A model generated the notes under the pieces. The model made no database searches and was not told the DNA's origin. It saw only the letters and a program-made list of their open reading frames with translations. Source: Actinomycetota bacterium (GTDB lineage Bacteria; Actinomycetota; CADDZG01; WHSQ01). From it: a DNA stretch of 9,744 nt. Shown piece by piece: positions 1-6,410 of this stretch. The stretch spans positions 1-9,744 of the forward strand of contig JACDBF010000135.1 in NCBI GenBank assembly GCA_013695055.1, in the 5' to 3' direction. The translations under genes were made by a program, and so were the position numbers. Within the stretch, counting starts at the first letter, position 1. Each line of letters begins with the position of its first letter.

Positions 1-374
1 GTCGCCAGCGAGCGCGCACGCCACCGTCTGCCCCGCGGCGGTGACCGTCAACTGAACCTCGCGCTGCACATCGCAGCGCTAACTCAGGTGCGAATGCGGC
101 CAGTACCGGTCGCGTCTACTACGACACGAAAATCGCGGCGGGTAAGACCCACAACGAGGCGATGCGATGCTTGAAGCGACGACTCGCCGACCACGTCTGG
201 CGCATCATGATCGCCGACGAGCGACGTATGTCGGTAACGGGCCCGGGAGGACACTCGGGGGCGACTCTGCAATCCAGCGCGGCTGGCTCAAGCCCCACTG
301 CCAGCTCTTCGGATAAGTCACTTCCCGGACCCATCGACGACAAGCCTATGGCCAGGTCGAACTCGGCCGCTTGA
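1..374 (+). pseudogene. IS110-family transposase, C-terminal fragment, frameshifted
   Basis: This is the C-terminal part of an IS110-family (DEDD/serine recombinase-like) transposase; the gene begins before the window. From base 1 one frame reads HRLPRGGDRQLNLALHIAAL, the typical Transposase_20 segment that follows the catalytic serine region. Near 93-100 the homology moves to another frame, which continues with GRVYYDTKIAAGKTHNEA and a CLKRRLADHVWRIMIADERR stretch to a TGA at 372-374. The shift fits loss of one base, so the transposase should be inactive unless this is a sequencing error. The last ~45 residues (GPGGHSGATLQSSAAG and onward) are Ser/Gly/Pro-rich, a tail seen in some actinobacterial members. 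Family assignment is from remembered motifs. Confidence 0.8.
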
Positions 375-397
375 CAAACACAGAGGAACCCCGGGGT
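371..397 (+). mobile_element. Probable right end of the IS110-type element
   Basis: Directly after the transposase stop comes TTGACAAACACAGAGGAACC. A short TTGACA..AGAGGAA(C) stretch just behind the stop codon is usual for the right end of IS110 elements, which lack long terminal inverted repeats. The exact boundary cannot be set without the left end or an uninterrupted copy of the target. Confidence 0.5.
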
Positions 398-411
398 TTA
401 GTGGAGGCTCT

Positions 412-441
412 GGTCTTCCTCCGTCAAGCCGGGGGAAGACC
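412..441. repeat. Strong inverted repeat (11-bp stem, 8-nt loop)
   Basis: GGTCTTCCTCC (412-422) pairs with GGGGGAAGACC (431-441) over 11 positions with one G-T pair, around the loop GTCAAGCC. No T-run follows on either strand, so it is not a classic intrinsic terminator. It lies 15-40 bp past the presumed IS110 end. It could be part of the element, the palindromic kind of target some IS110/IS1111 members choose, or a factor-independent stop. The rest of 442-578 shows no recognisable gene. Confidence 0.55.
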
Positions 442-578
442 CATTCCGCCTCACGCAGCGCCCTGCAGTTGCAGTCTCGAACATGGGCCTTGGCTTGCTA
501 CACAAGAGGGCGGCGGCAGGCAGTCTATTTGAGCTCTCTTCCTGCGAGAAGCGAGTGGTGATCCCCTAACATAGGAGC

Positions 579-1361
579 ATGACTGTCGGTGCCGGCATCG
601 CTTGCCTTGTGCCTATGCGCAATGCCGTCGAGGATATTCGGGGATTCTTTGAATCAGCGCGACAGTTCGCGGATTGGGTGATCGCACTTGATGACGGCAG
701 TACAGATGGTTCGCTTGAGCTCCTTCGGGAGGAGCCCCTCGCAGTGATTCTGCTTAAGAATCCTCCAAGAGAAGGATACGAGCAGTGGGATGACGGCAAG
801 AACCGTAGTGATCTTCTCCGGGCGGCTGCGGCAGTTCATCCTGAGTGGATCGTTTGGCTTGATGCTGATGAAAGAATTGACGAGGGAGAAGCGAGGGCTC
901 TACTTCAGCTTGTCCGCAATCATGCTTGTCCAGGTTTCGTCTACTGTTTCGAAATCCACCGCATGATCGATGACTTATCGAAGTTCGATCTCCGAGGACC
1001 ACATGTATGCCGAATGTTCGCGTATCAACCGACCCATCGCCTTAGAGCAACAAAGCTGCATTTCCCGGTTGCTCCAGAGTCCATTCCCTCCTCGCGGTGG
1101 TTGTACACGACGATCCGGGTCCAGCACCTTGGGAGCCTTACGAGGCTCCGAAGGGCGGCTCGACATGCAAAGTACATGGAATGTGACCCTGCGAGGCACT
1201 ATCAAAAGGAGTACGAGCATCTCTTGTTGGAACCTCAAGCCACGCACGAGTGGCGGCATCGCTCAGCTGGCGCTCCTCTGTTGCTCGGTTCTCATGAAGA
1301 ACTGAGAGCAAAGACTGCTCATCCCTCATGCGGTGGTAGTCGGCAGTGGGAATCAGGGTGA
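579..1361 (+). CDS. Glycosyltransferase family 2 (GT-A fold)
   Basis: A 260-aa protein with the GT2 core: a first strand IACLVPMRNAVED near residues 7-19, the nucleotide-sugar motif LDDGSTDGS near 37-45, and a metal-binding WLDADERID near 93-101. It probably transfers a sugar from a nucleotide donor to a surface polymer or small acceptor; the sequence does not reveal the substrate. No signal peptide or membrane helix is evident, so it should be cytosolic or membrane-peripheral. AGGAG stands very close to the ATG, a short but possible ribosome-site spacing. Family-like sequence runs to about residue 225 (YQKEYEHLLLEP). The last ~35 residues look random and may be read-through past an old end. 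Its last 224 bp overlap the convergent glycosyltransferase gene on the other strand. Confidence 0.8.
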   Translation: MTVGAGIACLVPMRNAVEDIRGFFESARQFADWVIALDDGSTDGSLELLREEPLAVILLKNPPREGYEQWDDGKNRSDLLRAAAAVHPEWIVWLDADERIDEGEARALLQLVRNHACPGFVYCFEIHRMIDDLSKFDLRGPHVCRMFAYQPTHRLRATKLHFPVAPESIPSSRWLYTTIRVQHLGSLTRLRRAARHAKYMECDPARHYQKEYEHLLLEPQATHEWRHRSAGAPLLLGSHEELRAKTAHPSCGGSRQWESG

Positions 1362-2250
1362 TTCGCGTGACAGCCCAAGCAAGATGATAGCTCGTCGAGG
1401 CTAGAGCTGTCCAGGGGGACGCAGCGACAGCTAACACTCGGCCAAGCAGCGAGTTTGGCCATGTATCACGGATCGCGTTCCAGGCTCCCCTTGCGGCACG
1501 TGAATAGAGAGAACCAACCGAATCCTTGCGGATACATTCGTGGAGCACGTTCGTTTCGAGTTGCCCGCGCCTGCGTCCCCGAATGAAGGCATCCCGGAGC
1601 GTGCCCCAGGGTGTCCAGTGGCCGAGATGCTCACAACGAATCCTGTTGTTAAACACCACAGGAACACCTAGCCGAGACAGACGCTCGTATAGCTGCGTGT
1701 CTTCTCCAATTCTCATGTCAGGCTCGTATCCGCCCATCCTGTTAAGGAGCTCCCGGGAGATTGACAGCCCGTGCCCCCGAGCGTCGGGGAACGCCACGAC
1801 AGCGGATCGGCGTGATGGGTGTCGATGGGCGAAGAGGAAATTGTGCATGCCAATGGCCCACGGAGTCTGAGAGCCTCCGTGCGTCACGGCGGAAGCGACG
1901 GCATGGTAGCCCAGGGAATGGGTACTTAGTCGCTCGGTTATCCAGCCTTCAGCTGCGACGCAATCCTCGGCTAAGAAGGCGACAATCCGCCCACGCGCGC
2001 GCGCTAGCCCGAGATTGCGGCCCTGGCCGGGCATGCTGTTGGCGTCGCATTTGACAATCCGGATCATATTTTCTGGTGTGGGAATCGGGATCTGTGGCCC
2101 ACGTGGGTCTGAGGTGACGATGATGATCTCCATACGCGCATTGTTTTGTTGTACGAGGAGTGATCGCAATGCCAGTCCGAGTGTGGGAGCATTTCGCGTG
2201 GCCAGGAGAACAACGGATATATCGAAGTCGACACCATCGTGAGAATGCAT
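1138..2250 (-). CDS. Glycosyltransferase family 2 with C-terminal hydrophobic segment
   Basis: A 370-aa protein starting DFDISVVLLATRNAPTLGLA, the usual GT2 opening strand. FLAEDCVAAEGWI near residues 92-104 replaces the normal DDD/DxD with E-D, and GHGLSISRELLNRMGGY with GEDTQLYERL (about 159-191) matches the acceptor-side ED motif of GT2 enzymes. Residues about 268-300 are hydrophobic and could be one membrane segment, placing the catalytic domain at the inner face of the membrane. A cell-surface glycan role is inferred from family and from the neighbouring GT2. The family-like part ends near residue 300-310; the remaining ~60 residues lie antisense to the conserved end of the neighbouring gene and look like read-through after loss of a stop. 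The ATG at 2250 has only a weak purine-rich stretch upstream. Confidence 0.75.
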   Translation of the reverse strand: MHSHDGVDFDISVVLLATRNAPTLGLALRSLLVQQNNARMEIIIVTSDPRGPQIPIPTPENMIRIVKCDANSMPGQGRNLGLARARGRIVAFLAEDCVAAEGWITERLSTHSLGYHAVASAVTHGGSQTPWAIGMHNFLFAHRHPSRRSAVVAFPDARGHGLSISRELLNRMGGYEPDMRIGEDTQLYERLSRLGVPVVFNNRIRCEHLGHWTPWGTLRDAFIRGRRRGQLETNVLHECIRKDSVGSLYSRAARGAWNAIRDTWPNSLLGRVLAVAASPWTALASTSYHLAWAVTRITLIPTADYHRMRDEQSLLSVLHENRATEERQLSDAATRAWLEVPTRDARTPFDSASQGHIPCTLHVEPPFGAS

Positions 2251-2371
2251 TAGTGGACCCTACCAAGGGAAGTCATGAGAGCGAAGAAGTGAGAATTCCG
2301 AGCAAGATCCTCTCTATCGGGAGACCCAGTGGCCTGGCCCCAATTCGAGTTGCAGGAATGAGGTGATGTGA

Positions 2372-2881
2372 ATGGATTTCTGGACGGCCTTCCTATCGGC
2401 AGTCTTGGGTGTTACAGCAGCGCTCCTTGGAGCCTGGTTCTCGTCCAAAGAGCAGAGGCGACAATGGCGTGACGGACACCGTCTCTCGGCATACATAGAG
2501 ATGCTAGACAACAGCCGCGCTCTCCTCTTTCTCGGGGCCAACGTGGGCGGTGGAAGTTTCGAGGGAGTGCGAGGCAAGCAAGTCGAAGCTTTGCGTGAAT
2601 CGATGGCTCCTTATCGGACATCGTACAACAAGGTGCGCCTAGTTGGACCGGCGAGCATTTCGTGCGTCAATGAGCAACTTCATGACTACCTTACGAACAC
2701 CCTATATGGGTGGTTCGAAAGTAGAACTAGTGCACATGCTGAGAACGCACCGCAGGTCATTGAGGCTCGTAAGCTTGTAGAGGCGTTCTTGAAGAACGCT
2801 GAACAAGCGTTAGGTATTTCTGAGCCAGACTCGAGGTTTGAAGCCGTGCTTCGTGCGTTGCGGTCTCGTCGATCGCGATAG
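2372..2881 (+). CDS. Membrane-anchored protein of unknown function
   Basis: A 169-aa protein I do not recognise. Residues about 4-23 (WTAFLSAVLGVTAALLGAWF) form one hydrophobic helix, followed by the basic, polar stretch SSKEQRRQWRDGH. This suggests a single-pass anchor with a soluble, largely helical cytosolic domain of ~140 residues that ends in an Arg/Ser-rich tail. The start is well supported: a GAGGTG ribosome site ends 6 nt before the ATG. The gene is divergent from the glycosyltransferase at 1138-2250 with ~120 bp between them, which must hold both promoters; I could not place convincing -35/-10 boxes there. Short anchored proteins of this shape are common on genomic islands and prophages, but nothing here fixes a role. 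Confidence 0.7.
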   Translation: MDFWTAFLSAVLGVTAALLGAWFSSKEQRRQWRDGHRLSAYIEMLDNSRALLFLGANVGGGSFEGVRGKQVEALRESMAPYRTSYNKVRLVGPASISCVNEQLHDYLTNTLYGWFESRTSAHAENAPQVIEARKLVEAFLKNAEQALGISEPDSRFEAVLRALRSRRSR

Positions 2882-3525
2882 ACAGTTCCGGCAATGTCGC
2901 ATAGGCGGACCCTTTGTAGGCGAGCTCACTGCCGATACGAATCTGCCTTGGGGGCTTGGGGTGATGTTTCAACGCTTGACGAGGACATGGTGTGGATCAA
3001 GGGGTCTCGAGGATGCACGCCACTGCAGGCTGTCTACGGACCCAGGTCACTTCGATCGGATGCGTTTCGCGCAGGGTGGCCAGGACGACCCAATAGCGGG
3101 TGCTTATCGCGAAGGCGCTCGCCTTGCTCTGCATCGAGCCGGGGGTATCGACATCGAACCTCGGACGGATCGATTGACACCCAGGGTGTGTCGGGATCGA
3201 CGCCCAGGTGCCTGCGAGATTACATCGCGCTGCGACCGGCTCCGATCAGCTTGGCCTCGATCCATGGCTTCCGCAACGACCTAACAGGGCACCCGCGCGC
3301 GAGCAGCCAGCGCTCCGAGGAGCATGACGCCTGAGTATGCAGCCGTGCCGGCGCCGCCGGGCGACTGTATGAGCCTGGCCCGGCGTCAGAGACTTCTCCA
3401 AGGGGCGACCAGCGCCGGGGTTTGTGCCCTTCCTGCGTGAAGCACTCCGATAACATTCGCCAACTCTTGGGCATCTCGGTGTCGCGTTATCTCACAACAA
3501 TGTGATTCGTGATTGGGCTTGGATG
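2882..3525. other. Stretch without a supported gene
   Basis: About 640 bp between the anchored protein and the tRNA remnant. Open frames exist on both strands, for example 2838-3284 and 2894-3334 on plus, but their translations are rich in Arg, Ser and Pro, lack recognisable motifs and have no clear ribosome sites. The stretch may be a decayed gene or the non-coding flank of an integrated element. I found no second copy of the tRNA core or repeat array in it. Confidence 0.5.
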
Positions 3526-3582
3526 ACGGTCTTGGAAACCGTTGTCCGAAAGGACTTGTGGGTTCGAGTCCCACGCCCTCCG
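3526..3582 (+). pseudogene. 3' fragment of a serine-type tRNA gene (possible att core)
   Basis: Read 5' to 3': anticodon stem ACGGT/ACCGT (3526-3530, 3538-3542) with loop CTTGGAA; a long class II variable arm with stem GTCC/GGAC; a T arm GTGGG-TTCGAGT-CCCAC (3558-3574); the acceptor 3' strand GCCCTCC (3575-3581); and discriminator G3582. CCA is not encoded. The matching GGAGGGC 5' acceptor strand and a D arm are not found upstream, so only the part from the anticodon stem to the 3' end is present. The body matches the serine UGA-type pattern, but the loop here reads TGG. A duplicated tRNA 3' end of this kind is what tyrosine-integrase insertion leaves at the distal end of an element. Confidence 0.75.
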
Positions 3583-3629
3583 CTACAGCTGACCTGCACA
3601 TCTGTGTTCCTTCGCTAGTTCACGAAGTG

Positions 3630-3646
3630 CGCGGGATTCCGCGTTT
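3630..3646 (+). terminator. Possible terminator behind the tRNA fragment
   Basis: CGCGG (3630-3634), loop GATT, CCGCG (3639-3643), then TTT. It is a perfect 5-bp GC stem with a short T-run, placed 48 bp after the tRNA 3' end as expected for a tRNA terminator. The T-run is weak. It also lies behind the last gene of the minus-strand operon but has no T-run in that direction. Confidence 0.35.
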
Positions 3647-3664
3647 GACATCCTTTTGACATCC
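3644..3664 (+). repeat. Short tandem direct repeat TTTGACATCC
   Basis: TTTGACATCC occurs at 3644-3653 and again at 3655-3664, 11 bp apart. It sits just outside the tRNA fragment, where arm-type integrase binding repeats may occur, but two copies are too few to decide. Confidence 0.4.
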
Positions 3665-3682
3665 TGGTCGGCGCGGCCAGAA

Positions 3683-4612
3683 CTAGAGGTGGACATCTCC
3701 CAATGCGTCGGTGTTCGAGATGACCTCTTGTCCGGGTTTCCCACAGGTGCCTGAGAGACAAGCAAGACACCGTCGTTTGTACGAGGGCGAAGATGGCGGG
3801 GGCGGTTGGGGGTCACTTTGAAGTGACGTAATCATGAGGCTTGGATCACGAGGATTCGGCGTCAAACTGACCTCTCGCAGGACAGCGTCTTCGAGTCGAA
3901 TAGTTGGGCGGACCAAGTACTGGGACCCAGGCGAGTGCTCGCAGCCTTCATCGCCCCCGCAAATGTTGCACTTCCCCCTAACTCTCTCGGCGGTGACTGG
4001 ATAGAGCCAATCCGGGCTGTGGTCACATTCCGAAAAGTCGGCGCCGCAGACAGAGCACAAGCGCTTGGCAGTGAAGCCAGCTGAAAGGCCCATGTGCAGA
4101 TGCGCCATCCTGACAAGGCATGTATCGAACCAGCGGTCGTTCTTGTACTCGTACCGGCAGCCGTAGATGCCCCCGAAAAGCTCGCCAATCCTGTGGACCT
4201 GGAGGTCTGCAATTCGCTCCAAGGGTCCTTTGCGCAGGTAGCGATACGCGCCGGCGGGATGCTCTAGGGCTTTGCGCGCTACCCCTTGCCCTGGAAGGTC
4301 GTCCTTGTCCGATGCTTCAGTTGCCGCACGTAACCGGGAGGAAAGAACTTGCCACCGCTGGTACCTCTTCCAAAGGACGTTCCAGTCCTGTGAGAAATCC
4401 ATGGCGAACGGAAGCCGATCAGTCCGGATGTACTGCGAGAGACGATAGACGGCCTCTGCTGCATTCTGATTCGACAGTTGTAATTCGCGACGTCCAGACT
4501 GAGTGAGGAATTGTGTCCTTGCTGGCTCATGGACTGGCGGGATGGGACCCCACTTCAGGACCATCGCTGTGAACTGCATACCGTCCGATGCCTGGGATGT
4601 GCGACGTGGCAC
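3683..4612 (-). CDS. Protein with two Cys/His zinc-knuckle-like motifs, last gene of TIR operon
   Basis: A 309-aa protein, unrecognised as a whole. The first ~180 residues are mainly helical and lack membrane segments. Two spaced metal-ligand sets follow: C186-x2-C189-x6-C196-x-H198 (CSVCGADFSECDHSP) and C215-x2-C218-x5-C224-x-H226 (CNICGGDEGCEHSP). They are near-duplicates ending in C-x-H-S-P, so two zinc sites are likely. EDAVLREVSLTPNPRDPSLMI (about 241-260) recalls an EVSLV-x-P-x-P pattern found beside similar knuckles in other proteins; I cannot name that family. The C-terminus is Pro-rich, then has CLACLSGTC. The GTG start shares one base with the previous stop (TAGTG), so translation is probably coupled. 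ATG at 4579 is the alternative start. Zinc binding is inferred from ligand spacing only. Confidence 0.7.
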   Translation of the reverse strand: MPRRTSQASDGMQFTAMVLKWGPIPPVHEPARTQFLTQSGRRELQLSNQNAAEAVYRLSQYIRTDRLPFAMDFSQDWNVLWKRYQRWQVLSSRLRAATEASDKDDLPGQGVARKALEHPAGAYRYLRKGPLERIADLQVHRIGELFGGIYGCRYEYKNDRWFDTCLVRMAHLHMGLSAGFTAKRLCSVCGADFSECDHSPDWLYPVTAERVRGKCNICGGDEGCEHSPGSQYLVRPTIRLEDAVLREVSLTPNPRDPSLMITSLQSDPQPPPPSSPSYKRRCLACLSGTCGKPGQEVISNTDALGDVHL

Positions 4613-5097
4613 TAGGCATCGCTGTCTTTCCCTACGAGGATTTCGAGTAGTGCTTCGGGGATGCCGGATGTGGCAGGCCCCTCAAGTGTGAGACCTTCGA
4701 TCGTCACATCGTCCTTCTGCAATCGTGCGATCTGCAGCCGTACGCGGGGAGGATCGTTTTTGTCAGCGAGACCTTCGCATCGGGCCTTGACGTACGCCCA
4801 CAACGCTTTCGCCGCGTCCCAGCTCACATTGGCAGCGATGCCGATAGCGATTTGGTAAACGATGTCGTGGGAGAACTCACTGACAAACGTGCGATCATCT
4901 GGCTCTACGAGGAAACTCACCTGAATGCCAGCGGCTCGAAGGTCCTTCGCTGTGGTGATGTGTGTGTCCTGATAGATCGCAGTTCCTTCTTCGACCGCGC
5001 GAGGAAGTAGGACCATCTCTCCTGGTTCAGCCGTGCTCAGCTTGCTTCGAAGCCGAGCCTCTACTTCCGGCGGGATTTCATATTTTGTTGTTTCCAC
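4612..5097 (-). CDS. 161-aa protein of unknown function in TIR operon
   Basis: An unrecognised acidic, soluble protein. Residues 1-70 are mixed alpha/beta with no catalytic motif I can point to. Residues about 78-105 (IVYQIAIGIAANVSWDAAKA) are a moderately hydrophobic helix, more likely a buried or assembly helix than a membrane anchor. Residues about 116-156 give two strands (PRVRLQIARLQ, DVTIEGLTLEG) and a final helix (IPEALLEILVG). A helix followed by a small strand pair and a terminal helix resembles adaptor-like C-termini in bacterial conflict proteins, but this is only a resemblance. The GTG start lies five bases after the upstream TAA, inside an AAGAAGGTG stretch, so it should be read by coupled translation. 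Its own TAG overlaps the next GTG by one base. Confidence 0.65.
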   Translation of the reverse strand: METTKYEIPPEVEARLRSKLSTAEPGEMVLLPRAVEEGTAIYQDTHITTAKDLRAAGIQVSFLVEPDDRTFVSEFSHDIVYQIAIGIAANVSWDAAKALWAYVKARCEGLADKNDPPRVRLQIARLQKDDVTIEGLTLEGPATSGIPEALLEILVGKDSDA

Positions 5098-5102
5098 CTT
5101 CT

Positions 5103-5396
5103 TTAGGAACCCTTTACTTGGTTCGCCGCTTCCCGAATCGCAGCGACAAACGGCTCATCTTCCCGCTGGACCTCTGTGCCCAATTCGTCAAAGGGTCGGA
5201 TCGACTCATGGCCTGGGTCCGTCATTGCCTTCCAGGCTGACCACGCGTCGTGCACGTGATTCCGTGTGACCTCAGCTCCGACCGTCAGAGCGAGAACGGC
5301 GTAGATCAGATACAGCCCGCGGTCATCGTCAGGGAGGGATCGACCGGGATAGACACGCCGGTGTATAGAGCTGGCGATTTCTTCGATATAGGTCAC
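5103..5396 (-). CDS. DUF7701-like 97-aa protein in TIR operon
   Basis: A 97-aa soluble protein. GLYLIYAVLALTVGAEVTRN (about 27-46) followed by VHDAWSAWKAM, PFDELGTEV and DEPFVAAIREAA matches, from memory, a small actinobacterial family of plasmid, phage and island proteins (DUF7701-like). There the pattern is YAVLxLxKGxxVTxEDVHxAWxAW ... PFxEL ... xxPFVxAIR. Function of that family is not known to me. The GTG start overlaps the TGA of the upstream membrane-protein gene in a GTGA junction, which indicates coupled translation and a joint product stoichiometry. The family link is moderate confidence; that it is a real gene in this operon is strongly supported by the overlap. Confidence 0.7.
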   Translation of the reverse strand: MTYIEEIASSIHRRVYPGRSLPDDDRGLYLIYAVLALTVGAEVTRNHVHDAWSAWKAMTDPGHESIRPFDELGTEVQREDEPFVAAIREAANQVKGS

Positions 5397-5851
5397 AGAG
5401 AGAAGAGTACGCGCACGATTGCGGCGGCATAGAGCACCGAGAAAACGGCCGGGATTACTCGCTCAACTGTTCCCTGCTCGGCATATCGGCCGCGCCACCC
5501 TTCCACAGGGTCCTTCTTGAGCTGCTCCCACTCCTTGGCGAAGATCTGAAGGGGAAGCTCTCTTTCGATCTCGGTGATTACGTTGAACTTGGCTTTGTTG
5601 AGATCCCGGTAGCTTCGAAGCAACAAGAACCAGGCTGCACTTAGAGCGAGTCCGGCGATCGGTGCTACGAGCAGGTAGACCGAGGCTTTCACTTCCCGGG
5701 ACGTAGCCTGGCCTAAGATGCCCACCGCCGCCGCTAAACCTCCGTGGAGGGTTGCGAAGAACGCGTTTGCCGCTGTGCGACGCGCCGACACCCGGTCAGC
5801 CATTTCAACGGCGAGCTTGTACAGCTCAAGGACGCGTGGGTCATCGGTCAC
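5393..5851 (-). CDS. RipA-like small membrane protein
   Basis: A 152-aa integral membrane protein. Hydrophobic helices lie near residues 31-48, 58-79 and 131-151. The segments SARRTAANAFFATLHGGLAA (22-41) and YRDLNKAKFNVITEIERELP (81-100) match the pattern RRxxANxFFxTL ... YRxLNxAKFxVIxEIExxLP of proteins annotated as RipA family octameric membrane proteins, known from Francisella. Together these make the family call fairly firm. It should sit in the cytoplasmic membrane as an oligomer, with the polar 80-130 segment in the cytosol. The general architecture resembles two-helix membrane effectors (SLATT type) of nucleotide-signalling conflict systems, so a pore-forming effector paired with the TIR-like protein is a reasonable inference, not something seen. 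GTG start, 3 bp after the TIR stop. Confidence 0.75.
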   Translation of the reverse strand: MTDDPRVLELYKLAVEMADRVSARRTAANAFFATLHGGLAAAVGILGQATSREVKASVYLLVAPIAGLALSAAWFLLLRSYRDLNKAKFNVITEIERELPLQIFAKEWEQLKKDPVEGWRGRYAEQGTVERVIPAVFSVLYAAAIVRVLFSL

Positions 5852-5854
5852 GGG

Positions 5855-6232
5855 CTAGAGGGAGTCGATCCAGCGGGCGATCCCGTCCCAGGTCCACTCG
5901 ATGACTTTCCTTCCCGCCAGCTCCGATGGGATTGCGCCCTTGTTGTTCTTGTCGGTGTGCACGCCGATCATGGGGATGCCCTCGTCGTTCGCGCATTGCA
6001 TCTCCCAACGAGCCCCATCCGCTGCACGAGTGTGAGTGCTTAACATGGCGATTACGCCGTCACAGGTCTTGATCACCTCACGGCATTGCGTCTTCCACTT
6101 GCTATCAAACGGCTTCGGGATCGACATATCTTTGAAGTCGATGGGGGTTCGACTGTTCTTCCCCTGCCCCACCAAGTAATCCCGCGCCCACTCGTCCTCA
6201 CCCGCAAACGCGATGAAAATTCTCTTGGCCAT
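5855..6232 (-). CDS. TIR-like protein (ThsB / DUF1863 type)
   Basis: A 125-aa single-domain protein. KRIFIAFAGEDEWARDYLVG (3-22) is the first TIR strand and BB-side loop. REVIKTCDGVIAMLSTHTRA (51-70) is the helix and strand in which T/S-H residues follow the fourth strand. GARWEMQCANDEGIPMIGVH (73-92) carries W76-E77, in the place of the catalytic glutamate that attacks NAD+ in TIR enzymes and ThsB-type Thoeris proteins. The length matches a bare ThsB-like domain. Known members make a nucleotide signal (cyclic ADP-ribose variants) after phage sensing and activate a partner effector; that activity here is inference. The ATG has a good ribosome site (GGGAGAAGG). The frame stays open for 59 further codons upstream; see the separate entry. 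It is followed by a membrane protein as likely effector. Confidence 0.8.
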   Translation of the reverse strand: MAKRIFIAFAGEDEWARDYLVGQGKNSRTPIDFKDMSIPKPFDSKWKTQCREVIKTCDGVIAMLSTHTRAADGARWEMQCANDEGIPMIGVHTDKNNKGAIPSELAGRKVIEWTWDGIARWIDSL

Positions 6233-6409
6233 TGCCCTTCTCCCTATTCGTAATCCCGCGCTCGCCAGCCCGAGGAAACCCAGAAGCCCGAATGCGACCT
6301 TGTCCGTTCGGTCGAGTGAGCGATAGCGCTCACCGATTTCGTCCGTGATTTCGTGGAGTCGCTGCCACAGTTCTTCGAACTGGTTCGTTCCATCCGGCTG
6401 CCCTGACAG
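6233..6409 (-). other. In-frame N-terminal extension of the TIR gene without ATG/GTG/TTG
   Basis: The TIR frame continues upstream for 59 codons with protein-like sequence: an acidic helix with coiled-coil character (NQFEELWQRLHEITDEIGER), then a short hydrophobic stretch (KVAFGLLGFLGLASAGLRIG) ending in basic residues. No ATG, GTG or TTG occurs in this frame. A CTG at 6409 lies 6 nt after AAGG and one base after the upstream TGA, spacing that fits the other coupled junctions of the operon. If used, it would give a membrane-anchored 184-aa TIR protein. The TIR ATG has its own good ribosome site, so both forms could be made. Confidence 0.45.
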
Positions 6410-6410
6410 G

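Noticed and set aside
1526..2054. Plus-strand frames of ~100 codons across 1526-2054
   Set aside because: Antisense shadows of the minus-strand glycosyltransferase, without motifs.
2838..3334. Two overlapping plus-strand frames of 146-148 codons
   Set aside because: Low-complexity Arg/Ser/Pro composition, no motif, no clear ribosome site, and they overlap each other in different frames.
3480..3525. Degenerate D arm and acceptor of a complete tRNA
   Set aside because: No GGAGGGC strand and no convincing D stem within 100 bp upstream, so a full tRNA is not supported.
3386..3601. Minus-strand 71-codon frame with the phrase GLEPTSPFGQRFPRPS
   Set aside because: It is the antisense of the tRNA-Ser 3' end; GLEPT-type peptides are a known spurious translation of tRNA genes.
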